Below the pieces are notes generated by a model. It worked only from the letters and a program-made list of their open reading frames with translations, was not told where the DNA came from and made no database searches. Both the position numbers and the translations under genes were made by a program. Shown here in pieces: positions 9,867-19,039 of a stretch of 64,000 nucleotides of DNA (the stretch's first letter is position 1; every line of letters starts with the position of its first letter). Origin of the DNA: Deltaproteobacteria bacterium HGW-Deltaproteobacteria-19. Lineage in GTDB: Bacteria > Desulfobacterota > Syntrophia > Syntrophales > PHBD01. The DNA lies in assembly GCA_002841865.1 (NCBI GenBank), contig PHBD01000001.1, forward strand, positions 215,001 through 279,000, given 5' to 3'.

Positions 9867-11006
9867 TCAGGACCTGGCCCGGCGGAGAATCTCCGTGGCC
9901 TGGATGATCTTCATGACCTCCACCGTTCCGGATGCCGGGAAGAGCTCCAGGGCATCGTTGAGAAGCCTGGGCAGGTGAGATTGGGGATTCACGCCCTGCC
10001 CGCCCAGGATCTGCATGGCCTTCTGGGTGACCAGCAGTGCCGTCTCGGCACCGACGGCCTTGGCCCGGGCCGCCCATTTCCCGACTCGTCGCGGCGGGAC
10101 TCCCCGGTCCAGTGCTGCCCCGGGATAATAAACGACCCACCGGGCCTTCTCGATCTCCGTTTCCATCTCCGCCAGCATGAACTGGATATGCTGGAGCCGG
10201 CTGATCGGTTTTCCGTACAGGACCCTCTCCCGGGCAAAGCGAAGTGCGATCTCGAAGGCGCCCTCTGCAATCCCGAGCCCGATGGCTCCGATGGTCGGAC
10301 GGGAAACGATGAAACTGGACAGCGCAATGGCATGCCCGTCGCCTTCCCGGGCAATCAGGTTCGCCGCGGGAACCCGGCAGTCCTCGAAGAGCAGTTCGCT
10401 GATCGGAACGGATCGAAATCCTGTCTGGCTTTCCCTCTGCCCGATCCGGAAACCCGGCGTCTTCTTTTCCACCGCCAGCATGCTGGCGCGGTTTCCCGTC
10501 CGGACGAGAAGGAGACAGAGATCCGCGATGCCGCCGTTTGTAATGTACACCTTCCGGCCCCGAACCCTGAATGTATCGCCTTCCCGCAAGGCCTCGGTGT
10601 TGAGGTTGGCCACGTCCGATCCGCCGGTAGGCTCTGTCGCCGCCAGGCAGACGATCTGTTTGCCCCGAATGATCGGGGCCAGATAACGGTTGCGCTGGAT
10701 GTCATTCCCGTAGTGCTCCAGGGCATGGACGGGAGCCTGCGTGCCTTCCAGAAAGAAGGCCAGGGAAGGATATACACGGGAGATCTCCTCGGCGGCCACC
10801 AGGCCCGCCACATAACCCATGGCCGACCCTCCGACATTCCGGTCTGCGGTGGTACCAATGATTCCAAGAGACGCGAGGGAAGGCAGCAGATCCCGGGGGA
10901 ACTCTCCCCGGTTGTCCAGATCGAGGGCGCGGGGCAAAAGAACCTCTTCCGCCATCCGCCGCACGGTTTCCCGAAACTCCTGCAGTTCCTCACTCATCTC
11001 AAACAT
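9867..11006 (-). CDS. Acyl-CoA dehydrogenase family protein lacking the canonical catalytic Glu
   Basis: A 379-residue FAD enzyme of the acyl-CoA dehydrogenase fold with the middle-domain motif ATEPTGGSDVANL near 123 and the C-terminal helical region. The segment that normally reads YEGT reads FPASGT here (residues 356-361), putting serine 359 where the catalytic base Glu should be. The alternative Glu site on helix G (isovaleryl-CoA dehydrogenase type) reads FIVSRP, also without acid. A glutamate at 87 lies in the substrate region. The start at 11006 is supported by GAGGA 8 bases upstream. It is divergent from a canonical paralogue and ETF genes, so electrons may pass to that ETF. Substrate unknown. 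Confidence 0.85.
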   Translation of the reverse strand: MFEMSEELQEFRETVRRMAEEVLLPRALDLDNRGEFPRDLLPSLASLGIIGTTADRNVGGSAMGYVAGLVAAEEISRVYPSLAFFLEGTQAPVHALEHYGNDIQRNRYLAPIIRGKQIVCLAATEPTGGSDVANLNTEALREGDTFRVRGRKVYITNGGIADLCLLLVRTGNRASMLAVEKKTPGFRIGQRESQTGFRSVPISELLFEDCRVPAANLIAREGDGHAIALSSFIVSRPTIGAIGLGIAEGAFEIALRFARERVLYGKPISRLQHIQFMLAEMETEIEKARWVVYYPGAALDRGVPPRRVGKWAARAKAVGAETALLVTQKAMQILGGQGVNPQSHLPRLLNDALELFPASGTVEVMKIIQATEILRRARS

Positions 11007-11329
11007 CGCTTCATTCCTCGCCCTAGGATGGTCAGCCGCCGACCGCAAAACTCTCTATCACATTACTCCACGCAATATCTCCACCTTTCTCCGATTCCGG
11101 TTGCTGATTCTCCACCTGTTCCCCGACCGATGAAACAATGCCCCGAAAGGGGTGCCAGCGACCCTCCTGTTGTTTCAGGAAGAACGGCGCTTTGCCGGTT
11201 GAAAAAAAGTCCGTCAACTGTTAGGGACAGGAGACGAAAAGGCAAACCCCAATCCGGCGCTTCATTCCTGCCGGAGCCTGCTGGACGACCACTTCCGGTC
11301 CTGAACAATCCCATCGAAGGAGGGCGATC
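11007..11329. other. Divergent intergenic region between two acyl-CoA dehydrogenase genes
   Basis: About 320 bases between the divergent starts. I see no convincing ORF or RNA. A small CCCC-GAAA-GGGG hairpin lies near 11140. A strong AAGGAGGG ribosome site precedes the plus-strand gene. Promoters must lie here but none matches a consensus clearly. Confidence 0.5.
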
Positions 11330-12469
11330 ATGGATTTCAGACTCACGGAGGAACAGGAACTCATTCGCAAGAACATGCGGGAATTCGCCGAGAAGTATGT
11401 AGACCCCATTGCCGCCGAGATCGACGAGAACAGCCGGCATCCCGCCGAACTGTTCAAGAAGCTCGCCGAGGGAGACTGGATGGGGATCCCCATACCCCAG
11501 GAATACGGCGGAGCCGGGGCGGATTACCTGACCCACACGCTGGTCGTGGAGGAACTGTCACGATCCTGTTCGTCAACGGGATTCACCGTCTCCATTCACG
11601 TCGGCATTGCCTGCATGCTGGTCAATTTGTTCGGCTCGGAGGATCAGAAAAAGAAATTCCTCGTTCCCATGGCCAAGGGCCAGCATCTGGGCGCTTTTGT
11701 CCTGACGGAGCCGGGTGCCGGAACAGACGTCATGGCGGCAACGACCACTGCCATGGCGGAGGGCGCCGATTACGTAATCAACGGGACAAAGACCTTCACG
11801 TCCAACGGCCCGACGGGCGACACCTACATGGTCTTCGCCTGGACCGACAAGGCAGCAGGACGGAAGGGCCTGAGCGCTTTCATCGTTCCCCGGGGAACCG
11901 TGGGCATGAAGGCGGGCGAACACTTCAATAAAATGGGGCTCCGTTCTTCCCAGACCTCCGAGATGGTCTTCAAGGACTGCCGGGTCCCGAAAGAAAATCT
12001 CCTGGGCAAGGAAGGCAACGGCCTCGCCATGGCCATGACGGGCTTCGATCACGGTCGCGTCGGGATCGCGGCCCAGTCCGTCGGGATCCTCCAGGCGGCT
12101 CTTGATGAGTCCATCCGCTATTCCAAGGAGAGGGTCCAGTTTGGAACTCCCATTGCACGGCACCAGGCCATCTCCTGGATGATCGCCGACATGGCCACGG
12201 ATCTGTCCGCCGCGCGCTATCTCACCTATGCTGCCGCCTGCCTGAAAGACCAGAAACAACCCTTCAGCAAGGAGGCCTCCATGGCAAAGCTGTTCGCCGC
12301 CGAGGCTGCCATGAAGCACACGATCAAGGCCGTCCAGATCCACGGCGGATATGGCTACTGCAAGGGCGCCAAAGTGGAGCGCCTGATGCGGGACGCCAAG
12401 ATCACCGAGATCTATGAAGGTACATCGGAGGCCCAGCGGATGGTGATCTCCGGTAACGTTCTGCGCTGA
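11330..12469 (+). CDS. Acyl-CoA dehydrogenase (short-chain/butyryl type)
   Basis: A 379-residue flavoprotein that oxidises acyl-CoA to enoyl-CoA and passes electrons to ETF. It has the FAD-binding motif TEPGAGTDVMA, the helix-G region FDHGRVGIAAQ, the KERVQFGTPI segment and the C-terminal IYEGTSEAQRMV, whose glutamate is the catalytic base. This makes it the canonical member of the pair. It begins the operon with etfB 40 bases downstream. The ribosome site is strong. In an anaerobe of this kind it would work in beta-oxidation or in reverse as an enoyl-CoA reductase; chain-length preference cannot be read from sequence. Confidence 0.93.
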   Translation: MDFRLTEEQELIRKNMREFAEKYVDPIAAEIDENSRHPAELFKKLAEGDWMGIPIPQEYGGAGADYLTHTLVVEELSRSCSSTGFTVSIHVGIACMLVNLFGSEDQKKKFLVPMAKGQHLGAFVLTEPGAGTDVMAATTTAMAEGADYVINGTKTFTSNGPTGDTYMVFAWTDKAAGRKGLSAFIVPRGTVGMKAGEHFNKMGLRSSQTSEMVFKDCRVPKENLLGKEGNGLAMAMTGFDHGRVGIAAQSVGILQAALDESIRYSKERVQFGTPIARHQAISWMIADMATDLSAARYLTYAAACLKDQKQPFSKEASMAKLFAAEAAMKHTIKAVQIHGGYGYCKGAKVERLMRDAKITEIYEGTSEAQRMVISGNVLR

Positions 12470-12509
12470 CGAGACGGGTTCGGGAACGTCCGGACGGAGG
12501 GGGCAAAGA

Positions 12510-13277
12510 ATGCCTGTCCTGGTTGCATGCTTCAAGTGGGTCGTCGACGAGGCCTATATCCGGCGGACGTCCGCCGGCGAATTGGACCTGTCTTCGGTCA
12601 GCTACAAGATCAGCGATTACGACCGCAACGCCCTGGAGGAAGCGGCCCGCATGAAGGAAGCATCCGGGGGATCCGTCCTGGCCGTTACCGTGGGCGTCCC
12701 CGAATCGACCAAGGGCGTCAAGGATGCCCTCTCTCGGGGTGCCGACCAGGCCTTTTTCATCGCCGATCCATCCTTCGGCATGCTGGGGGCATCCGAGACG
12801 GCGGCCATCCTGGCGGAGGTCATCCGGACCCGCATCGGAAACTTCGACCTCGTGCTCTGCGGGGAAGGATCGAGCGATCTCTACAATCAGCAGGTGGGAA
12901 TCCGCCTGGCGGAGCGGCTGGGCATCCCGTGCCTGTCCTTTGTTCAGAAACTGGAGTTGGAAGAAGGGCGTGTGGTGGCCGAGCGGCGACTTGAGGATGG
13001 GATCGAGCGGGTTTCCGCCCCGCTGCCCGCCGTCGTGACCGTCCTTCCGGACATCAACATCCCCCGTATCCCCGGCGTGAAGGACACCCTGTCGGCCTCC
13101 CGCAAGCCGGTCGTCACGATCGGAAAAGACGATCTGGCTGTCGCGCCGGACGCACACTTCCGCACCATCTCACTCGCGGCCTCCCGACTGGACAGGCAAT
13201 GTGAGCGCTTCGGGGCGGACGAGACGGATATCCGCCGCTTCATAGGAGCACTCCGGCAAAAAGGGGTTCTCCGGTAA
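12510..13277 (+). CDS. etfB: Electron transfer flavoprotein subunit beta
   Basis: 255-residue EtfB, which with EtfA binds FAD (and AMP or a second FAD) and accepts electrons from acyl-CoA dehydrogenases. Family features are the N-terminal PVLVACFKWVVDE, the YKISDYDRNALEEA segment, CGEGSSDLYNQQVG in the nucleotide-binding region and LPDINIPRIPGVKD near the C-terminus. It lies between the dehydrogenase (40 bases) and etfA (11 bases). A GGAGGGGG ribosome site precedes the ATG. Whether this ETF bifurcates electrons to ferredoxin cannot be decided by eye. Confidence 0.95.
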   Translation: MPVLVACFKWVVDEAYIRRTSAGELDLSSVSYKISDYDRNALEEAARMKEASGGSVLAVTVGVPESTKGVKDALSRGADQAFFIADPSFGMLGASETAAILAEVIRTRIGNFDLVLCGEGSSDLYNQQVGIRLAERLGIPCLSFVQKLELEEGRVVAERRLEDGIERVSAPLPAVVTVLPDINIPRIPGVKDTLSASRKPVVTIGKDDLAVAPDAHFRTISLAASRLDRQCERFGADETDIRRFIGALRQKGVLR

Positions 13278-13288
13278 AGGAACACATT

Positions 13289-14251
13289 ATGGCTGGAATC
13301 TGGATTTTCGCCGAAAAAACCGAACAGGCCCTGGAGCTGCTCCAGGCCGGGCAACTTCTTCTCGCCGCCGGGATGGGTGGCGAACTCATTGCCGTCACCT
13401 GGCCGGGGGGCCCTCGTCCTGAGGATCTCGGCGCCGCCGGGGCCGCCGAAGTGCTTCTCCTGCCGCCCTTGGCAGATCATCAGCCTCTTGAGTCATACGG
13501 GCCGTCCATCCTGGAGGAAGCCCGGAAAGTGCAACCCAACCTGCTGCTGTTCTCCTCAACAGCCCGTGGCAAGGACCTGGCGTCCCGTATTGCAGAGGGC
13601 CTGAACGCGGGACTCTGCAGCGGCTGCAATGCCCTCCACTGGAACAGCGAATCCGGAACCCTGGAAATGGAACGGCTTCTGTATGGCGGGGCGGCGGTTC
13701 AAAGAATCGCCCCCTTCACCTTCCCTGTTCTGGCGACCGTCCCCCCCGGAACGTTTCGTCGGGGCACCGGAAATCCGGATCGCGAAGCCACGATCCGCCA
13801 TCTGCCTGCCCCGCCCGTCTCACCGGTCTCTGTGCTGGAACACAAACCGAAGGAACGGAAGGGACAGGACGTCATGGCAGCGAAGATCGTCGTCTGCGCG
13901 GGCCGCGGGTTTGAAAAACCGGAAGACCTTGCCTTTGCCCGCAACCTGGCGGACACCCTGGGAGGCGCCCTCGCCTGTACAAGGCCGCTCTCGGAGGAAA
14001 TGCACTGGCTCCCGGAAGACCTCTGCATCGGCCTGTCGGGCATCCAGGTCAAGCCGGACCTGTATATCGGAATCGGCGTTTCCGGCCAGGTCCAGCATCT
14101 GACGGGGATCCGCGGCGCCAAGATCGTCTGCGCCATCAACCGGGACGAGCAGGCTCCGATTTTTGCTGCAGCCGATCTGGGCATTGTCGGCGACCTCTAC
14201 GCGGTCCTTCCCCGCCTCCTTCAGGCATTGAATGAAACGGCAGCTCCCTGA
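13289..14251 (+). CDS. etfA: Electron transfer flavoprotein subunit alpha
   Basis: 320-residue EtfA. The C-terminal FAD-binding domain is well kept: CAGRGFEKPEDL, then CIGLSGIQVKPDLYIGIG, VSGQVQHLTGI, AINRDEQAPIF and ADLGIVGDLY. The N-terminal half is more divergent, as is usual. It sits 11 bases after etfB and 36 before a small membrane protein gene, suggesting that the ETF complex may be linked to a membrane component. No ferredoxin-type cluster domain is fused to it. Confidence 0.95.
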   Translation: MAGIWIFAEKTEQALELLQAGQLLLAAGMGGELIAVTWPGGPRPEDLGAAGAAEVLLLPPLADHQPLESYGPSILEEARKVQPNLLLFSSTARGKDLASRIAEGLNAGLCSGCNALHWNSESGTLEMERLLYGGAAVQRIAPFTFPVLATVPPGTFRRGTGNPDREATIRHLPAPPVSPVSVLEHKPKERKGQDVMAAKIVVCAGRGFEKPEDLAFARNLADTLGGALACTRPLSEEMHWLPEDLCIGLSGIQVKPDLYIGIGVSGQVQHLTGIRGAKIVCAINRDEQAPIFAAADLGIVGDLYAVLPRLLQALNETAAP

Positions 14252-14287
14252 AAGGCCGGACAAGGGAAGGAGCAGAGAGGCATACTC

Positions 14288-14533
14288 ATGGGTAGTCCCA
14301 GCTGGTGGATCAGGAACATTGTCATTGCCCTGGGATCGGCTTTTTTTCTCGCCTTCGGCATCGAATCCATGGTCGCGGCGTACGGCCTCCGAAACGCCCA
14401 CGAGTTCATCGTCTATTTCTTCTCCTCCAGCTTCATCATCCTTCTCAGCCTAGTGGGGCTTCTTTACCCCATCCTGCAGGTTTACACCCTTTTCCGAGCC
14501 GGGAAAGACGAACGCCATGAAGAAAAATCCTGA
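14288..14533 (+). CDS. Small two-helix membrane protein of unknown function
   Basis: 81 residues with two strongly hydrophobic segments (about 8-30 and 40-65) and a charged C-terminal tail ending KDERHEEKS. I do not recognise the family. A GAGAGG ribosome site is spaced 8 bases from the ATG. It follows etfA by 36 bases and its last 17 bases overlap the start of the M16 peptidase gene, which argues that it is real and translated. The position suggests either a membrane anchor for the ETF/dehydrogenase or a partner of the exported peptidases; neither is shown. Confidence 0.7.
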   Translation: MGSPSWWIRNIVIALGSAFFLAFGIESMVAAYGLRNAHEFIVYFFSSSFIILLSLVGLLYPILQVYTLFRAGKDERHEEKS

Positions 14534-16013
14534 TTGGCACCTGCTTCCCCTTGCATTGGCGCTGCTTTTTGCCATGGAGGGCGCTGCCCATGCCCGGGAC
14601 CTGGAGGAGCGCGTCCTGCGCAAGGTCCTGCCCAATGGCCTTACGGTTCTCCTCCTGGAGCGCCCCCTGAGTCCCACCGTGTCGCTCTATATACGCTACA
14701 GAGCGGGAGCGGCCGACGATCCGGACGGCCGGACCGGGACGGCCCACCTGTTGGAACACATGCTCTTCAAGGGCACCGAAACCATCGGCCCCCTGGATCC
14801 GGCCGGGGATGCAGAGCTTCTGGAGCGGATCTTCCAGGTCGGCGGAGAGCTTGACCGGGAACGCGCCCGGGGCAACCGGGCCGACGCGGAAAAAGTGAAG
14901 ACCCTCGCCGCCCGGCTCGAGGACCTTCAATTCCGGCATCGGAAGACGTTCAGGTCCAACGAAATCGACCGGCTGTACACCATGAACGGCGCCGTGGGTC
15001 TCAATGCCTCCACGGGGCAGGACGTGACTACCTATCATGTCAGCCTACCCATGAACCGCATCGAGCTCTGGGCCCGGATCGAGTCGGACAGGATGATCCG
15101 TCCGGTATTTCGCGAATTCTACGCCGAGCGCGACGTGGTCCTGGAGGAGCGCCGGCAGCGCACCGAGACGGATCCGGGCGGCCTCCTCTATGAGCGTTTC
15201 ATGGCCTCCGCCTTCATCTCACATCCCTATCGCAGGCCGATCCTTGGCTGGCCTTCCGACCTGGCGTTCCTCGACCCGGCGGTACTACAGTCCTTCCTGC
15301 TCCATCACCATGCCCCGAACAACACCGTCATCGCCGTCGTCGGACGGATCCGACTCGATGACGTTATCCGACTGATCGAGCAATACTTCGGAGATATTCC
15401 CCGGCAGGCCCCCCTTCCCGCTCATCTCACGGAGGAGCTTACCCAGCGGGGCGAACGGAGGATCGGGGTGGAATTCGACGCCCGTCCGCAATTGATGATC
15501 GGCTGGCACAAACCGGCGCTCCCCCATTTCGACGACTATGTATTTGACGTCATCGAGGCGCTGCTCTCCCGCGGCCGGACTTCCCGGTTCTATCAAAAAC
15601 TCGTGGAGGAAACGGGCGTGGCGGAAAGCGCCGCCGCCGCAAGCAGCCTGCCCGGCTCCCGGTATCCGAACTTGTTCGTGTTCTTCGGGACGCCCCGGGA
15701 CCCGCATACACCGGAAGCACTGGAGAAAGCCGTCCACGCCGAGATCGCAAGACTGCAGAAGGAGCCCGTCCCGGAAAAGGAGCTGGAAAAAGTGAAGAAC
15801 CGGATGCGGGCCGATTACATCCGGGAGCTGGCTTCCAACGAGGGGCTGGCGAGCAAGCTGTCCTATTACGAAGCCATTGCGGGCGACTGGCGATACATCA
15901 CCGGACACCTGAAGGTCATCGATCGGATCACCCCGGCGGACGTCCAGCGCGTGGCCCGGACCTACCTGGTTCCGGAGAACCGCACCGTCGGCGTGCTGGA
16001 GAAAAAACCATGA
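14517..16013 (+). CDS. M16 family zinc peptidase, catalytic member
   Basis: 498 residues with an N-terminal signal peptide (hydrophobic core LLPLALALLFA, cleavage near AAHA), so exported to the periplasm. The inverted zinc motif HxxEH appears as HLLEHMLFKG near residue 80, with the distal glutamate in VVLEERRQR. The C-terminal M16 repeat carries RPQLMIGWHKPAL and SRGRTSRFYQKLVEE. It overlaps the preceding membrane protein gene by 17 bases and the next M16 gene by 4. Proteins like this usually form a heterodimer with an inactive sister subunit, here the next gene. The physiological substrate is unknown. Confidence 0.92.
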   Translation: MKKNPDWHLLPLALALLFAMEGAAHARDLEERVLRKVLPNGLTVLLLERPLSPTVSLYIRYRAGAADDPDGRTGTAHLLEHMLFKGTETIGPLDPAGDAELLERIFQVGGELDRERARGNRADAEKVKTLAARLEDLQFRHRKTFRSNEIDRLYTMNGAVGLNASTGQDVTTYHVSLPMNRIELWARIESDRMIRPVFREFYAERDVVLEERRQRTETDPGGLLYERFMASAFISHPYRRPILGWPSDLAFLDPAVLQSFLLHHHAPNNTVIAVVGRIRLDDVIRLIEQYFGDIPRQAPLPAHLTEELTQRGERRIGVEFDARPQLMIGWHKPALPHFDDYVFDVIEALLSRGRTSRFYQKLVEETGVAESAAAASSLPGSRYPNLFVFFGTPRDPHTPEALEKAVHAEIARLQKEPVPEKELEKVKNRMRADYIRELASNEGLASKLSYYEAIAGDWRYITGHLKVIDRITPADVQRVARTYLVPENRTVGVLEKKP

Positions 16014-17443
16014 GACGCCTGCCGGTTGTCTTTCTCGTGATTATGCTGACTCTTATTTCCTTCCTCCCGGCATCGGCAAAAGCTGAAGATCGTTCCAAGA
16101 CGGTGCCGGCGACCCGGATTTCCCCTGACCGCCTCTCCTATCCGCCCCTCGATTTCCAGGTCCCGCGGGCCGAACGCTTCCTCATGAAAAACGGCACTGT
16201 CGTCTATTTCTTTCAGGACCGCGAGGTTCCGGTCGTCAATGTTCAGGCATTTCTGAAGGCGGGCTCTCTGCAGGATCCGGACGGCAAGGAGGGGCTGGCC
16301 GAGCTCACCGCGACGGTGATGCGCACCGGCGGCATCCGCTCCCTGTCGGGACGCGGGGTGGATGAACGACTGGACTTCCTGGCCGCCGAAGCGGGACTGG
16401 CGGCGGGCCCGCAGGCCATCACGGCCACGCTTTCGGTCCTGAAAAAAGACTTGGAGGAGGGACTCGCGATCTTCTCCGGCATCCTGCGGTATCCCGTCTT
16501 CGAGGAAGAAAAGCTACATCTGGCGAAGGAACTGAAGAAGGAAGACCTGCGGAGAATCGCCGACGATCCCCAGCGACTGGCCTTTCGCGAATTCAATCGC
16601 TTTTTCTACCGGAACAGCCCCTGGGGCCGCCTCTCTTCCCTGGCGTCGATCGACGCCGTCCGCCGGCAGGACCTGGTTGGCTGGCACCAGAGCTTCTTCT
16701 CACCCCGAAATCTGTTGATCGCCATCAGCGGCGACGTAAGCCGCAAAGAGGCCGAGGCCGCCCTGGAACGCCATTTCGGAACCTGGACCGCCCAGGACTT
16801 CCCCGTGATGGTGACGTCCCCGCCCACTCCCCGGCAGCGCGGGATCCGGTTGATTCCCAAAGAGATATCGCAATCCATCGTCATCGTCGGTCACCCGGCT
16901 CCGCCGAAAAGCGCTCCGGATTACCACGCCTTCGAGGTCCTTGACTTTCTCCTGGGCAGCGGCGGCTTCTTCTCACGGATTTTCCAGGAAGTCCGCACCG
17001 ACCGGGGCCTTGCCTACAGTACGGGAAGCTTTTATCGGGACCGCCGCAACCACGGACTCTTCGGCGCCTATGCGTTCACCGGAACGAAGTCCACGCTTCC
17101 CGTCCTGACACTCCTGGAACAGATCCTGGCGAAGAGCGAAAAAGGCGCCTTCACGGAGAAAGACCTTCAACTGGCCAAGGATTCCCTGCTCAACAGCTTC
17201 CTCTTTTCGTTCCAGTCGCCGGAGCAGATCGTCAAGAGCCGTCTTTCCGTCGAGTTCGACGGCCTTCCCGCCGATTTTCTCGAGACCTACCGGGAAAGAA
17301 TCCGCCGCGTAACCCTGGATGATCTGCAGGTGGCGGCGGACCGCTGGCTGGACGCAGGCAGGGCGTCGATCCTCGTCCTCGGAAATCCCCGCGATTTCGG
17401 AGGCAGCCTCGAATCCTTCGGAAGCGTGACCAAAGCCCCGTAG
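16010..17443 (+). CDS. M16 family peptidase-like protein, zinc motif lost
   Basis: 477 residues, signal peptide at the N-terminus (VVFLVIMLTLISFLPASAKA). It has the M16 fold with a clear C-terminal repeat (GSGGFFSRIFQEVRTDRGLA), but the HxxEH site is replaced by EGLAELTATV, so it cannot bind zinc in the usual way. Such degenerate partners pair with an active M16 subunit. The ATG overlaps the previous stop (ATGA), implying stoichiometric coupled translation. A weak GACCCGG/CCGGGTC hairpin without T-run (17462-17488) follows the stop. Confidence 0.9.
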   Translation: MRRLPVVFLVIMLTLISFLPASAKAEDRSKTVPATRISPDRLSYPPLDFQVPRAERFLMKNGTVVYFFQDREVPVVNVQAFLKAGSLQDPDGKEGLAELTATVMRTGGIRSLSGRGVDERLDFLAAEAGLAAGPQAITATLSVLKKDLEEGLAIFSGILRYPVFEEEKLHLAKELKKEDLRRIADDPQRLAFREFNRFFYRNSPWGRLSSLASIDAVRRQDLVGWHQSFFSPRNLLIAISGDVSRKEAEAALERHFGTWTAQDFPVMVTSPPTPRQRGIRLIPKEISQSIVIVGHPAPPKSAPDYHAFEVLDFLLGSGGFFSRIFQEVRTDRGLAYSTGSFYRDRRNHGLFGAYAFTGTKSTLPVLTLLEQILAKSEKGAFTEKDLQLAKDSLLNSFLFSFQSPEQIVKSRLSVEFDGLPADFLETYRERIRRVTLDDLQVAADRWLDAGRASILVLGNPRDFGGSLESFGSVTKAP

Positions 17444-17594
17444 CCCGGCGGTTCCCGTTTGGACCCGGCGGAAACCGGCCTCCGGGTCGGGGAATACAGG
17501 CCCACCTTCCTCCACAGTTTTCTTTGCCTCCGGACCCTTCCTGTGGTAGAAATCGCGCTCCGTTTATCATTCAAGGAGCAGTGATCCGACGACC

Positions 17595-18842
17595 ATGATC
17601 CGGCAAGACATCTTCCAGCGCATATCCGCGCGCATCGATCGTTACGAAGCGGACATGATCCGCCTCCAGGCCGAGTTGACGGCCATTCCCGCCCTGGCAC
17701 CGGAAAACGGCGGAGACGGCGAATACAGAAAATCGCGCCGTCTGAAAGAGCTTCTCGAAGAGTATGGCTTCCCGGAGGTCCGGGAGATCAATGCCCCCGA
17801 CGAGCTAGTATCGGACGGCGTCCGCCCGAACCTGGTGACCCTGATCCCGGGGCGGACCGGCCGGAGGGTCTGGATCCTGTCGCACATGGACATCGTTCCG
17901 CCGGGAGAGCTCTCCTTCTGGGACGGAGATCCCTACACGGTCCGCGTCCGCGACGGCAAGGTCTTTGGAAGGGGGACGGAAGACAACCAGCAGGATCTGG
18001 TCGCCTCCGTCTTCGCCGCCAAGGCATTCCTCGACGAAGGAATCGTTCCGGAGGCCGCAATGGGGCTTGCTTTCGTAGCCGACGAGGAAACGGCCAGCCA
18101 CAAGGGGCTGGATTATATCCTGCAGAGTCCCGATAATCCGTTCCGCCGGGACGACCTGCTGGTCGTCCCCGATTCGGGAAACGAAGACGGCTCCCTCATC
18201 GAGATCGCCGAGAAGAGCATCCTCTGGCTGCGCTTCGAGACCATCGGAAAGCAGTGTCATGCGAGCCGGCCCGATATGGGCCTCAACGCCTTCCGGGCGG
18301 CGTCCCACCTGGTGGTTCGCCTGAACGGACTTCACGACCGTTTCGCAGCCGCCGATCCCCTTTTCAACCCTCCGCGAAGCACTTTCGAACCGACCCGGAA
18401 GGACGCAAACGTCCCCAACGTCAACACGATCCCCGGCGAAGACGTCTTCTACCTGGACTGTCGCGTTCTCCCTCAATACGACCTGTCGGAGGTCGAAGCG
18501 GTCATCCGGTCCATGGCCGATGAAATCGAAAAAAGCTTCGGCGTCTCCGTCTCCGTCGCACCGGTGCAGCGGATCCAGTCCCCCCCGGCGACTCCCGCCT
18601 CGTCGCCGGTCGTTTCAGCCCTGAAGAACGCCATCCGGGATGTGTACGCTGTTTCCGCCACGCCCCAGGGGGTGGGAGCGGGAACCGTTGCCGCCTTCTT
18701 CCGGGCCGCCGGGTATCCTGTGGCCGTCTGGAGCCGCTGCCGCTACATGGCCCATCAGCCGAACGAATACTGCCTCCTGTCCAGCATGATGGGCAATGCC
18801 AAGGTCTTTGCCCATCTGGCCCTCCAGGAAGCGGGATCCTGA
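17595..18842 (+). CDS. M20 family metallohydrolase (DapE/ArgE-like)
   Basis: 415-residue cytosolic zinc hydrolase. Metal-site motifs are LSHMDIVPPG (first His/Asp), FGRGTEDNQQ (bridging Asp), ADEETASHKG (Glu pair) and the C-terminal MAHQPNEYC (His). The dimerisation lid domain occupies about residues 185-310. Family members remove acyl groups from amino acids (succinyl-diaminopimelate, acetylornithine) or cleave dipeptides; the exact substrate is not decidable. It lies 151 bases beyond the M16 gene and probably has its own transcript. The AAGGAG upstream is about 15 bases from the ATG, a poor ribosome site. Confidence 0.85.
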   Translation: MIRQDIFQRISARIDRYEADMIRLQAELTAIPALAPENGGDGEYRKSRRLKELLEEYGFPEVREINAPDELVSDGVRPNLVTLIPGRTGRRVWILSHMDIVPPGELSFWDGDPYTVRVRDGKVFGRGTEDNQQDLVASVFAAKAFLDEGIVPEAAMGLAFVADEETASHKGLDYILQSPDNPFRRDDLLVVPDSGNEDGSLIEIAEKSILWLRFETIGKQCHASRPDMGLNAFRAASHLVVRLNGLHDRFAAADPLFNPPRSTFEPTRKDANVPNVNTIPGEDVFYLDCRVLPQYDLSEVEAVIRSMADEIEKSFGVSVSVAPVQRIQSPPATPASSPVVSALKNAIRDVYAVSATPQGVGAGTVAAFFRAAGYPVAVWSRCRYMAHQPNEYCLLSSMMGNAKVFAHLALQEAGS

Positions 18843-18912
18843 ACGGCATCGGGTCCCTGCAAACCGAACGGAACGGTGTCCGGAATCGTCCGCCTGACCC
18901 GCCACATTTCCA

Positions 18913-18941
18913 TTGACACGTCCTGCCGATTTCCCTATGCT
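18913..18941 (+). promoter_or_regulatory. Sigma70-type promoter of the hydrogenase operon
   Basis: TTGACA at 18913-18918 and TATGCT at 18936-18941 are separated by exactly 17 bases, close to ideal. Transcription would start near 18948, giving a leader of about 210 bases before the hydrogenase ATG. Confidence 0.75.
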
Positions 18942-18944
18942 CAT

Positions 18945-18956
18945 TTGAAATTTCAA
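18945..18956. promoter_or_regulatory. Palindrome TTGAAATTTCAA at the predicted start site
   Basis: A perfect 12-bp palindrome lies directly over the predicted +1 of the hydrogenase promoter, the position expected for a repressor operator. It is similar in style to, but shorter than, a Rex site, so the cognate regulator is not identified. Confidence 0.5.
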
Positions 18957-19039
18957 GCACTTGAATCGTATGTTGAAAGAAGCAGAGGGCCTGTCGAACA
19001 CCGGGCCCTGATTCATCCAGCGGGGGCGCGTTACAGCAA

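Noticed and set aside
18945-18956. TTGAAATTTCAA as a Rex operator
   Set aside because: Rex sites are longer (TTGTGAA type half-sites with a spacer). Only the general position fits, so the regulator is left open.
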